From the NCBI GenBank assembly GCA_021414085.1, contig JAIOPC010000002.1:1-64000 (forward strand): 64,000 bases of DNA, read 5' to 3'. Made by a program: the position numbers and the translations under genes. The notes under the pieces are model-generated. The model had not been told where the DNA came from. It saw only the letters and a program-made list of their open reading frames with translations, and did no database searches. Of this stretch, positions 16,196 through 24,040 are shown in pieces (the stretch's first letter is position 1; each line of letters starts with the position of its first letter). The DNA comes from Actinomycetes bacterium. GTDB lineage: Bacteria; Actinomycetota; Acidimicrobiia; Acidimicrobiales; Ilumatobacteraceae.

Positions 16196-17167
16196 ATGAC
16201 CGTCCGCCTCAGCATCGCCCAGGCTGCGTGGCAGCAACACGTCACCGCCACCGCCGAGGCGTATGGCGCGGCGCTCGTACCCGTCGTCAAGGGCAACGGC
16301 TACGGATTCGGCAGGCCATTGCTGCACAAGCTGGCAGGCGAGCTCATTGGCCCCGTGACCGACGTGTGCGTCGGCAACGTGCACGAGCTCGTCGACGTTC
16401 CTGCCGACGTGCGACCGATTGTGCTCACCCCTACGCTGGTGCCGCCCATCGGCGAGAGCGCCGCAGTGCTGACCGTCGGTAACACCGATCACGTCGAGGC
16501 ACTGCGCGGTGGCAGCGGCGAGGTGATGGTGAAGTTGGCCAGCAGCATGCGCCGCTTCGGTGCCACGATCGACGAACTGCCAACGCTCATGCGCGCGGTC
16601 GAGAACCTAGGGCTCGGCGTTGCTGGCTATGGGCTGCATCTGCCGCTGGCGGGGAGCGACGAGGACCGCGTCGCGGAAATCGCAGCCTGGCTTCCGCACC
16701 TCTCGATTGAAGTTCCGTTGTGGGTCAGCCATCTAGAGCCGGCGACTCTGCGCGCGCTGCAAACGAAGTACTTGCCGCGCCGTTTCAAGGTGCGCGTCGG
16801 CACCGCCCTCTGGCACGGCATACCCAAGCTCGACGATCTGCGGTTGCGCGCCGACGTGTTGCACACGCAGCCGATCGGTGTCGGTGAGATCGCCGGCTAT
16901 CACCACACCCGCGCGCCGTTCGATGGCACGCTCGTCGTGATTGGCGCGGGCAGCGCTCACGGCGTCGCCGCCAATGGCAGCCCGTCGAAACAAGAGCTCA
17001 GCCCCTTCCACTTTGCGCGCAATCGGATGGCGCTTCTTGAGCGACCGCACATGCACACATCGATGGTTGTTGTGGCGGCGGGCTCGCCGACCCCGCAGGT
17101 CGGCGATTGGGTCGACCTGCAACGACCGCTGATTACGACACAGGTGGAGGACCTCGAGTGGACGTAG
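16196..17167 (+). CDS. Alanine racemase-like PLP enzyme
   Basis: Fold-type III PLP protein of 323 residues. The cofactor Lys region is PVVKGNGYGFG near residues 31-41, equivalent to the VKANAYGHG of alanine racemase; later parts include MVKLASSMRRFG, HLPLAG, and the phosphate-binding and hinge region VRVGTALWHG. The C-terminal beta domain is reduced and the catalytic Tyr of bacterial alanine racemases was not found with confidence. It may therefore be a racemase for another amino acid or a divergent enzyme. The ATG at 16196 is preferred over 16154 because it starts a normal N-terminus. It overlaps by 10 bases with a DUF418 membrane protein, so the two are probably co-expressed. Confidence 0.75.
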   Translation: MTVRLSIAQAAWQQHVTATAEAYGAALVPVVKGNGYGFGRPLLHKLAGELIGPVTDVCVGNVHELVDVPADVRPIVLTPTLVPPIGESAAVLTVGNTDHVEALRGGSGEVMVKLASSMRRFGATIDELPTLMRAVENLGLGVAGYGLHLPLAGSDEDRVAEIAAWLPHLSIEVPLWVSHLEPATLRALQTKYLPRRFKVRVGTALWHGIPKLDDLRLRADVLHTQPIGVGEIAGYHHTRAPFDGTLVVIGAGSAHGVAANGSPSKQELSPFHFARNRMALLERPHMHTSMVVVAAGSPTPQVGDWVDLQRPLITTQVEDLEWT

Positions 17168-18237
17168 TGCACACCAACCGCGATCGAATCATCGACCTCG
17201 ACGTCGCCCGCGCAATCGGGCTGATCGGCGTTTGCGTAATGAACTACCACGGCTACCTCATCAACGAAGGGGCCGACTACCCGCCGCGCACGTTCCTCGA
17301 GCGCATCTTCGATCCGTGGCAGGGGCCACTGTCCACTCGGTTCGCGGCAACATTCGTCACCGTCGCCGGCATGGGTATCACCCTGCTGACACGCCGCAGT
17401 CGGGCAAGCGGTGATCGCGCCGCAATCAGCGCCAATCGCTGGAAGCTGGCTCGCCGCGGCCTCCTGCTCTTCGCATTCGGCTACTTCCTCGATTGGGTGT
17501 GGAACGGAACAATCCTGTTCTACTACGGCGCGTTCTTCATGGTCGGCGCGTTGCTGTTCACGCTGCGCAGCAGATACCTAGCCGCAATCGGGGTCGGGGC
17601 CGCCTTGGTTGCCGCAGCTTTACAACGGTGGTCGCTGCATCACGACGCGAACTGGCTGCTGTACGGAAACGCCGGCGAGACACGATCACCCCGCGACCTG
17701 CTGCTGGATGTCTTTGTGCGCAACACTCACCCACTACTGCCCTGGCTGCTGTTTCTTTGCGCCGGCATCATCCTCGGTCGCCTGTTGCCGTTCAGCGCCA
17801 GACTGCGTACGCAGTTGATCGCCGCCGGTGCGGCGTGCGTCGCGATCGGCTACCTCGGCCGCACCTATCTGCCGTGGCGCCCACTGCTGCGTTCAACTGC
17901 GCCGTTCGATCGTGGGTTGCTGTACTCGCTGACGACAATCGGGTCGTCAGTGGTGGCGGTGTGCGTCATCGGATGGCTCGCCGAGCGCACACATGAATCG
18001 ACTGTTACTCGAGCGCTGGCATCGGCCGGACAGATGACGCTGACGCTGTACGTCGGCCACGTATTGGTCTTCAACCTGCTGGTCCACAAACTGGAGTGGG
18101 TGCATGCCGACGGATTGGGCACTGCGTTGACGTTCGCCGCGTGCTACTGGCTGGTGGCGATCGTCGTCGCAGTTGCGTGGCTCAACGTCTTCAAGGTCGG
18201 CCCACTTGAGTGGGTGTACCGCAAATTCAGCGAATAG
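17158..18237 (+). CDS. DUF418-type acyltransferase-like membrane protein
   Basis: Integral membrane protein of 359 residues with about ten hydrophobic helices. The start IDLDVARAIGLIGVCVMNYHG and the end FKVGPLEWVYRKF are the two hallmarks of DUF418 proteins, which are related to heparan-alpha-glucosaminide N-acetyltransferase. Such proteins are thought to acylate cell-surface sugars, but no member with this architecture has a function that can be read from sequence. The GTG at 17158 has GGAGG eight bases upstream and overlaps the racemase-like gene; an earlier ATG at 17107 lies deep inside that gene. The pairing suggests a shared cell-envelope role, which is inference. Confidence 0.82.
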   Translation: MDVVHTNRDRIIDLDVARAIGLIGVCVMNYHGYLINEGADYPPRTFLERIFDPWQGPLSTRFAATFVTVAGMGITLLTRRSRASGDRAAISANRWKLARRGLLLFAFGYFLDWVWNGTILFYYGAFFMVGALLFTLRSRYLAAIGVGAALVAAALQRWSLHHDANWLLYGNAGETRSPRDLLLDVFVRNTHPLLPWLLFLCAGIILGRLLPFSARLRTQLIAAGAACVAIGYLGRTYLPWRPLLRSTAPFDRGLLYSLTTIGSSVVAVCVIGWLAERTHESTVTRALASAGQMTLTLYVGHVLVFNLLVHKLEWVHADGLGTALTFAACYWLVAIVVAVAWLNVFKVGPLEWVYRKFSE

Positions 18238-18256
18238 CCGATTCAGCGACTAGCCG

Positions 18257-19144
18257 TCAGCCGGTGATCTCGTCGAACGTGTTGCACTGCGTTGGATCTT
18301 GCGTGTTGTAACCCTTCAAGAACCACGTGCGCCGCTGCTCGGCTGAACCGTGAGTCCAGCTCTCGGGGTCGACACGACCCTGCGTCTTCTGCTGAATGCG
18401 ATCGTCGCCCACACCTTCGGCAGCCGCGATCGCCTCCTGCAGTTCCGCTTCGTTCTCCAACACATCGCGGGCACCAACCCACGCGCCAGCGAAACAGTCG
18501 GCCTGCAACTCCATCGCGACTGAGTACTGGTTCGCCTTGTCCGGGTCGTTCTGCTGGATCTCTTGCACTTGCGCGTTGGTGCCGAGAATGTTCTGCACGT
18601 GATGCCCGTACTCGTGGGCGAGGATGTACTGCTCGGCAAGGTCGGTGGCGCTACCGATCAGCTGCTCTTCCAGCTGTTGCATGAACTCGAGATCGATGTA
18701 CACCAGGTTGTCGGCAGGGCAATAGAACGGCCCGGTCTCCGAGCTCGCTTGCCCGCAACCTGTGGTGGTGCCACCGGTGAACCACACGGTGTTGGTCTCT
18801 TGATACGGCGTGTTGAAGAACTGCGGCAAGGCGTCGGCCCAATACAACTGCACGTCGTTGGTGACTCCGCAGACGATCTGCTCGAGGTCGGTGACACATG
18901 AGGCCGGATTATTGGCGCTGCCGCTCGTGTCGGCCGCGGTCGAGGTGCCAGTCGCGGCGCCGAGCAACTTGGGCAGGAACAGCGCGGCGAGCATCACGAC
19001 GATGCCCAACAGTCCACCGCCAGCCTTCATCGGAAACGGGAAACTGCCGCCGCCTGGGAACAGCGAGCCGAGGCCGCCACCGGTGTTGCCTTGACCGCGA
19101 CGATCGTCGATGTGCGATCCATCGGTACTGCGAATCTTCGTCAT
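18257..19144 (-). CDS. ypfJ: Neutral zinc metallopeptidase, YpfJ family
   Basis: Membrane-anchored metallopeptidase of 295 residues. A short cytoplasmic Gly-rich N-terminus is followed by one helix (LLGIVVMLAALFLPKLLGA), then an extracellular domain with the zinc motif HEYGHH near residue 180 and the downstream ELQADCFAGAWVG that supplies the third ligand. Pairs of Cys (SCVTDLEQIVCG; GCGQ..FYCPA) suggest disulphides. The family (YpfJ/KPN_02809, related to Pfam Zn_peptidase) is widespread and its substrate is unknown. It stands next to a ROK kinase on the same strand, 11 bases apart. Start and length match the family. Confidence 0.9.
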   Translation of the reverse strand: MTKIRSTDGSHIDDRRGQGNTGGGLGSLFPGGGSFPFPMKAGGGLLGIVVMLAALFLPKLLGAATGTSTAADTSGSANNPASCVTDLEQIVCGVTNDVQLYWADALPQFFNTPYQETNTVWFTGGTTTGCGQASSETGPFYCPADNLVYIDLEFMQQLEEQLIGSATDLAEQYILAHEYGHHVQNILGTNAQVQEIQQNDPDKANQYSVAMELQADCFAGAWVGARDVLENEAELQEAIAAAEGVGDDRIQQKTQGRVDPESWTHGSAEQRRTWFLKGYNTQDPTQCNTFDEITG

Positions 19145-19155
19145 GGCTGCAGAGC

Positions 19156-20133
19156 CTATTGGGTCATTGGTACACGAACGCCTGCTGACCGTCGCCCGCG
19201 GTGAATTCCGCGCACCGCAACAGCTCCGGCGCCGATCAACGGACCCTGATCAGCAAGGCGCACGGGTGTGATGCGTGCGCCGCGGGCAAACGACAGCTTG
19301 GCGTGTTCATCCAGTGCCGCCTGCGCCGAGTTGAAGAACGTCGCCGCGAAGCCGAGAGCGACCGACCCGCCAACGACCACCAGGTCGAGGTCCAGCAAGT
19401 TGCACACGGACGCGGCACCAATACCGACCAGTCGGCCGGTGCGTTGCATGATCTCGTACGTCGGCTCGGTGGGCGAACGACCAGTGATTGCCGCGATCGC
19501 CAATCCCGATGCTTCCGCTTCTAGGCATCCCTGCGAGCCACACTCGCAGCGACGACCGTTCGGCTCGACGATGATGTGACCCACATGGCCAGCGTTGCCA
19601 GTCGCGCCATCGAGCAGCTGGCCATTCAGCACCACACCACCACCGATCCCGGTGCTGACCACCATCGCCAGAAAGTTTTGCTTGCCCACTGCCGCGCCTA
19701 GCCAGCCCTCGGCCAACGCCAGCGCCTTCGCGTCGAGCTCGCCGTACACAGGCAACGAGGTGGTGGCCGCCAGCCGCTGACGCAAGGGAAACTCGCGCCA
19801 CGCGAAGATGTTGAGCGGCGAAACCGTTTCCGCACCGATCGAAATCGGACCCGCACAGCCGACGCCAACCGCAATCGGGCTCATGCGGTGATGCTGACGT
19901 GCCCGCGTGATCTGCTGGTCGACCGCCTCCGCGAGAACGACGAACAACTCTTCAGACTTCAACCCGTGGTCGACGGGAACCTGGGCGCGATCGATCAGCT
20001 CGCCCTGCATCGTCATCAGCCCGACGGCCATCTTGGTGCCGCCGATATCGACGGCAACCACAACGTCGCCGCCAACTACTCGTGGCTTGGCCGCTCCGTC
20101 AACGGCTTGTGGGTCGACCTCGTCAGCTGACAC
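19156..20133 (-). CDS. ROK family sugar kinase, probably glucokinase
   Basis: Cytoplasmic sugar kinase of about 325 residues. The ATP phosphate motif is VAVDIGGTKMAVG near the N-terminus; the catalytic Asp lies in YGELDAKALALAE; the zinc site is CECGSQGCLE, the ROK CxCGxxGCxE signature, with GHVGHIIV supplying the sugar-contact His. No helix-turn-helix precedes the kinase domain, so it is an enzyme, not a NagC-type repressor. Glucose is the likeliest substrate in actinobacteria, though N-acetylmannosamine or other hexoses cannot be excluded. GTG at 20131-20133 was chosen; the open frame reaches a TTG at 20151. Confidence 0.88.
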   Translation of the reverse strand: MSADEVDPQAVDGAAKPRVVGGDVVVAVDIGGTKMAVGLMTMQGELIDRAQVPVDHGLKSEELFVVLAEAVDQQITRARQHHRMSPIAVGVGCAGPISIGAETVSPLNIFAWREFPLRQRLAATTSLPVYGELDAKALALAEGWLGAAVGKQNFLAMVVSTGIGGGVVLNGQLLDGATGNAGHVGHIIVEPNGRRCECGSQGCLEAEASGLAIAAITGRSPTEPTYEIMQRTGRLVGIGAASVCNLLDLDLVVVGGSVALGFAATFFNSAQAALDEHAKLSFARGARITPVRLADQGPLIGAGAVAVRGIHRGRRSAGVRVPMTQ

Positions 20134-20332
20134 GCCGCGCTGTCTCGACAAGGAACTTCTCGGTCACGGCTACACCGTATCGGTCTTGCCACGCGGTGTC
20201 GGAAGCGGTGTCCCTCGGACAAGATCCAAGAAGTGTCCAAATCTGGCCACGATTTTGGAAAGTTCTGCCAAACGATCCAAACCTGTTGCACAGTTCCGGC
20301 GTGTCCTCTCTGTGGAAACGTGGTCCATCGCA

Positions 20333-20860
20333 ATGAGCGAGGGAGTCAGCATCGATGACGCTCAGGTAATCGTCGTTCGTGACAGCCTCGATTCGCTCTT
20401 TCGGGCGAACTATGCCCGACTTGTGCGCGCCCTCGCGGTGGTCTGTGGTCAGCAGGAGGCTGCCGCCGATGCCGTGCAAGAGGCATTCGTCAAGGCCCAT
20501 CTGCACTGGCGGCGCATCGAGAACTACGACGACCCGGTGGGATGGATTAGAAGAGTGGCAATCAACCAACTTCGTGACGAACACCGCCGGGTTGGCCGCA
20601 AACAACGGGCGGTAGAGCGGTTGCAAAATGAGGAACGTCCGGCAACCGTTGACTGGTCCGACGGTTCCGACGTAGCCGCGCTGCTCGCTGCGCTACCCCG
20701 CCAGCAGCGACTCACGCTCGCGTTGTTCTATGTGGAGGGGCTGAGCGTCGCCGAGGTTGCTCAAACGCTGCGCATCAGCGAGGGTGCCGTCAAATTCCAC
20801 CTTCATCAAGGTCGCGACCGGCTGCGCCTATCGCACGCAACAGAACAGGCAACACGCTGA
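20333..20860 (+). CDS. ECF-type RNA polymerase sigma factor
   Basis: Sigma-70 family ECF factor of 175 residues with region 2 (DSLFRANYARLVRALAVVCG, then AADAVQEAFVKAHLHWRRI) and region 4 (ALLAALPRQQRLTLALFYVEGLSVAEVAQTLRISEGAVKFHL). There is no region 3 or C-terminal extension. The frame is open from 19907, but the protein starts at the ATG at 20333, where the sigma fold begins. Its stop overlaps the start of a one-helix membrane protein by one base (TGATG), the common sigma/anti-sigma arrangement. The 180-base leader upstream likely carries the promoter; no clear GGAAC-type self-recognition pair was found. Confidence 0.92.
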   Translation: MSEGVSIDDAQVIVVRDSLDSLFRANYARLVRALAVVCGQQEAAADAVQEAFVKAHLHWRRIENYDDPVGWIRRVAINQLRDEHRRVGRKQRAVERLQNEERPATVDWSDGSDVAALLAALPRQQRLTLALFYVEGLSVAEVAQTLRISEGAVKFHLHQGRDRLRLSHATEQATR

Positions 20861-21540
20861 TGAGCGACTTCAAGGATCCCGAACTGGAGCAGCTGCTTGG
20901 ACGAGCGGCCGGCAACTACCCCGACGTGAACGTTGGGTATGAACGGTTGCAGGGACGAGTGCGGCAAGCTCGGCGCCGGCGCGCCGTCGTCTGGAGCGGC
21001 GCGGCGTGCAGCCTGCTCTTCGCAACTGCGCTGATCGCAGCTCAGCGAAACGGCGACTCGGCACCCACGCAGCTTGGCGATCGCGAGACCCTGGACGCCA
21101 CATTCCCCGACGAAACCACCAACGACACCACACACGACACGACCGACGACACGTCACCCGACACGGCACACGACACGACCCACGACAGCTCCGTCCCCGA
21201 AACCGACCGCACCGGCAATTCGCCCCGCAACACGTCGGCTACTACGACTCCCGGCAACGGCAACGGCAGCAACCCAACGAGTTCGGCACCAACCACCACC
21301 GTTGCTCCAGCAAGCACTTCCGTGTTCAGCGGTGAAGGCGGGTCGATCACAGTGCGACTACAGGGCGGCGCCCTGACGTTGATCTCGCAGAGCGCGATCG
21401 ATGGTTTCTCAATCGACGTTCAGCACTCCGCCGGTGACCGCGTCGAGGTTCGCTTTGAGTCGTCGAACCACCGCACGCGAATCCGCATCGATCTCAAGGA
21501 CGGTGCGGTAGTCCCATCAATTGAAGAGAACGCAACCTGA
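20860..21540 (+). CDS. One-helix membrane protein with Thr/Asp repeat, putative anti-sigma factor
   Basis: Predicted 226-residue protein: cytoplasmic N-terminus of ~45 residues (PELEQLLGRAAGNYPDVN), one helix (VVWSGAACSLLFATALIAA), then a long outer linker made almost only of Thr, Asp, Ser and His (around residues 85-110), a second Asn/Gly/Ser/Thr linker, and a compact C-terminal beta domain (GSITVRLQGGALTLISQSA). The repeat is visible in DNA as CACGACAC units near 21120-21190. Overlap with the ECF sigma gene makes an anti-sigma role likely, but no zinc-binding HxxxCxxC motif is present. The outer domain could sense an envelope signal; this is inference. Confidence 0.6.
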   Translation: MSDFKDPELEQLLGRAAGNYPDVNVGYERLQGRVRQARRRRAVVWSGAACSLLFATALIAAQRNGDSAPTQLGDRETLDATFPDETTNDTTHDTTDDTSPDTAHDTTHDSSVPETDRTGNSPRNTSATTTPGNGNGSNPTSSAPTTTVAPASTSVFSGEGGSITVRLQGGALTLISQSAIDGFSIDVQHSAGDRVEVRFESSNHRTRIRIDLKDGAVVPSIEENAT

Positions 21541-21603
21541 CAACTTCCTAGACGCCACGACCAACGACGATGCTGAGGTCGGCAGTCCGTCCATACTGGG
21601 TAA

Positions 21604-22266
21604 GTGGCGACGGATTGGAATCCGATGCTCCGCGGCGAGTTCGCCAAGGAGTACTGGAAGCAATTGCAGCGGTTTGTAGCGGGCCAACGGGCCAGCTACA
21701 CCGTCTTTCCACCCGAGCCGCAGGTGTTCGAAGCGCTGCACCTCACGTCGTACGCCGATACTCGCGTCGTCATCCTTGGCCAAGACCCATACCACGGGCC
21801 ACGGCAAGCGCACGGCCTGTGCTTCTCGGTGCAACGCGGCGTTGCGATTCCACCCTCGCTTGTGAACATCTACAAGGAGCTGCAGTCGGATCTCGGGATT
21901 GCGGCGCCAGCGCACGGCAATCTCGAGTCGTGGGCGCGCCAAGGCGTGCTGTTACTGAACACCACGCTCACCGTGCGTGCGGGCCAGGCCGCGTCGCATC
22001 ATGGGCACGGATGGGAAACGTTCACCGACGAGGTGCTGCGCAGCGTTAACTCCAAGCCACAACGCGTCGTGTTCCTGTTGTGGGGCAGTAACGCCCGCAA
22101 GAAGAAATCGCTCATCGACCTCTCGCGCCACGTCGTCATCGAATCCGCGCACCCTTCACCGCTGAGCGCGCACAACGGATTCTTCGGCAGCCGCCCCTTC
22201 AGCCGCACCAACGCGGCACTGATCGAAGCCGGTCTCACGCCCATCGACTGGGCAATCCCGGACTAG
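21604..22266 (+). CDS. ung: Uracil-DNA glycosylase
   Basis: Family 1 uracil-DNA glycosylase of 220 residues that removes uracil from DNA at the start of base-excision repair. All motifs are present: the water-activating loop GQDPYHGP near residues 59-66, the GLCFSV segment, the uracil-binding LLLNTTLTV, and the DNA-intercalating loop HPSPLS with SAHNGFFGSRPFS. The GTG at 21604 gives the normal family N-terminus. It stands alone on the plus strand between a sigma-factor pair and the converging liv operon, with only eight bases to the end of the latter. Confidence 0.97.
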   Translation: MATDWNPMLRGEFAKEYWKQLQRFVAGQRASYTVFPPEPQVFEALHLTSYADTRVVILGQDPYHGPRQAHGLCFSVQRGVAIPPSLVNIYKELQSDLGIAAPAHGNLESWARQGVLLLNTTLTVRAGQAASHHGHGWETFTDEVLRSVNSKPQRVVFLLWGSNARKKKSLIDLSRHVVIESAHPSPLSAHNGFFGSRPFSRTNAALIEAGLTPIDWAIPD

Positions 22267-22274
22267 CGCTCGCT

Positions 22275-24023
22275 TCAGCCGGCCGGGCTTGGGTAGTCGC
22301 CGCGCTCCTCGCCTGGCGGTGCGGTTTCGTACAGCGCTACAGCACCATCGATGACGAACAACTTCTCTGCTGTCGGCCATTCGCCGGGCAAGAAACGCTT
22401 GCCGCCGTCGACGTACTGGTACATACCGGTGCCTTCCCGACGAATCTCGTCGAGACCAGTCGCCGTCGCGTCCCACCAGAACACGGTCGCGTCGTCGACA
22501 CCCTGGTAGTCGGCCACGCCGCCCCAGTAGCCCTTGTCGCCGTAGGTGAGGAACGGGGCGCTGATCGCCGGAATCGTTCCTGCCGAAGCGAAAAGCGCTT
22601 CGCGGAAGGTCTCAGCCGTCAGGTTCGGTCCGGTGTATTGCAGCACCGCAAAGAACAGCGCGGGGTAAACCGCGAAGATCGCGATCGTGTCGTCGGCCGG
22701 CGGCTCGACACCCGTGAACCACACATAGTTCGCGAAGTAGCCGGCATTGACCGGGTTGATACGCGCAGCAAGTTGCGTGACTCCGAACGCGTGCTGCCAC
22801 TGCTCTTGGTCGTAGGTGCGAGCGAACGCGGTGACGTCGACGAGTGTGCTCGCGGCAACGATCCATTCCGGGAAGTACTCCTGCGCGGTGGCTTCCGTGG
22901 TGAAGTCGCGCGGGGCGACCGGGTCGCCTTCGAACACGATCGTCGTTACGCCCGCCGCTTTCATGCGGCTGATCACCAAGGCTGCGGTCTGCTGAAGAGT
23001 GAACGGATCCAGTTCGTACGCAATCGTTTCGGCGAACGGCGCGCCCATCGCTTCCATCCCTGCGCTCATGTTGGCGGCGAGATCGGCGGAGGCCGCACTG
23101 CTCTCCAGATACACGTAACCGAACACGCGTGGCTTGTCCTTGACCGCGTCGCCGCCGTGCTCGGCGTTCTTGCCGATGATCTGCTTCTCCAGGAATTCGA
23201 GCACGTGTGTTTGCTTCTGGATCGAGCTGCCGTCGAGACCGAAGATGTAGGGGTCGCGATCCGAATAGAACTCGGGCGGCTGTCCAGGCGTGCAACCGAT
23301 GCACAGAATCTCGCGTGCCGCCAATTCGTCGGCGAACGCGCTGGTGAAGTCGGGGCCGTTCAACACGGCGAACGGGTGAAACTGCTCGGCTATTGCGGCG
23401 GCATCAGCGCGAGCGGAAACATCGTCGGTGGACTCGCCGGTGGCCTCATAGGTCACAAAATTGATCGCGCGGCCATACAGCTCGTAATACGTCTCGTAGT
23501 AGCGCACGATCTCGGCCATCGTCGCAAACTGATCGGCGTTGGTGTCGTCGACCGCGATCGCAGAGGTGATGTAGTTGGTGACGAGATCGTCCTCTTGCGC
23601 TTCGTAGTAGACGATCGTGATCTCATCGGCGGTCACGCCGGGTGCGGTCGCTCCGCCATTGTCGCCTTCGAACGGTGCGTAGCACTCCGGCCGGAAGTAG
23701 TCGGGCGTTGCGATACGACCCGTCGATGTGTCGCAGCGCTCGCCCCAATCGATCGTGTCTTCGAGCCCCTGCTCGACGGCTTGCGAATAGCTCATCGGGT
23801 AAGTGACAACACCTGGAGTGGTGTCGGCCGTGGTCGAGTCGGTGGCACCCGTGTCGGCGACAGCGGTCGTGCTGGCGGCGGTGTCGGCAGAGTCTTTGTC
23901 GGAGTCCTGCGTGGCGACTAGCACGCCACCGCCAATTGCAACGACCGCGACAACACCGACGATTGGCCCCCACCGCTTCATCTGGCGGTTACCGGTCGTT
24001 CCAGAACTGCTTGCAGGCTCCAC
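22275..24023 (-). CDS. Solute-binding protein of the liv-type ABC transporter
   Basis: Extracellular binding protein of about 582 residues with the type 1 periplasmic fold used by branched-chain amino acid (LivK/HAAT family) systems. The N-terminus has one helix (GPIVGVVAVVAIGGGVLVA) followed by a Ser/Thr/Asp-rich linker, so it is probably tethered to the membrane. Features include GVTADEITIVYYEAQEDDL, AVLNGPDFTSAFADELAAREILCIG and TTIVFEGDPVAPRDF. A Cys pair (ILCIGC) is unusual. It is longer than LivK, suggesting extra domains or a larger solute. It is the last gene of a three-gene operon with the fused permease and fused ATPase genes. GTG at 24021-24023; an ATG 14 codons in is possible. Confidence 0.85.
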   Translation of the reverse strand: MEPASSSGTTGNRQMKRWGPIVGVVAVVAIGGGVLVATQDSDKDSADTAASTTAVADTGATDSTTADTTPGVVTYPMSYSQAVEQGLEDTIDWGERCDTSTGRIATPDYFRPECYAPFEGDNGGATAPGVTADEITIVYYEAQEDDLVTNYITSAIAVDDTNADQFATMAEIVRYYETYYELYGRAINFVTYEATGESTDDVSARADAAAIAEQFHPFAVLNGPDFTSAFADELAAREILCIGCTPGQPPEFYSDRDPYIFGLDGSSIQKQTHVLEFLEKQIIGKNAEHGGDAVKDKPRVFGYVYLESSAASADLAANMSAGMEAMGAPFAETIAYELDPFTLQQTAALVISRMKAAGVTTIVFEGDPVAPRDFTTEATAQEYFPEWIVAASTLVDVTAFARTYDQEQWQHAFGVTQLAARINPVNAGYFANYVWFTGVEPPADDTIAIFAVYPALFFAVLQYTGPNLTAETFREALFASAGTIPAISAPFLTYGDKGYWGGVADYQGVDDATVFWWDATATGLDEIRREGTGMYQYVDGGKRFLPGEWPTAEKLFVIDGAVALYETAPPGEERGDYPSPAG

Positions 24024-24040
24024 GTGAATCCCCCTGTCGT

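Noticed and set aside
22638-23921. 427-codon plus-strand frame inside the binding-protein gene
   Set aside because: No domain, no ribosome site, and it lies fully antisense to a well-supported gene.
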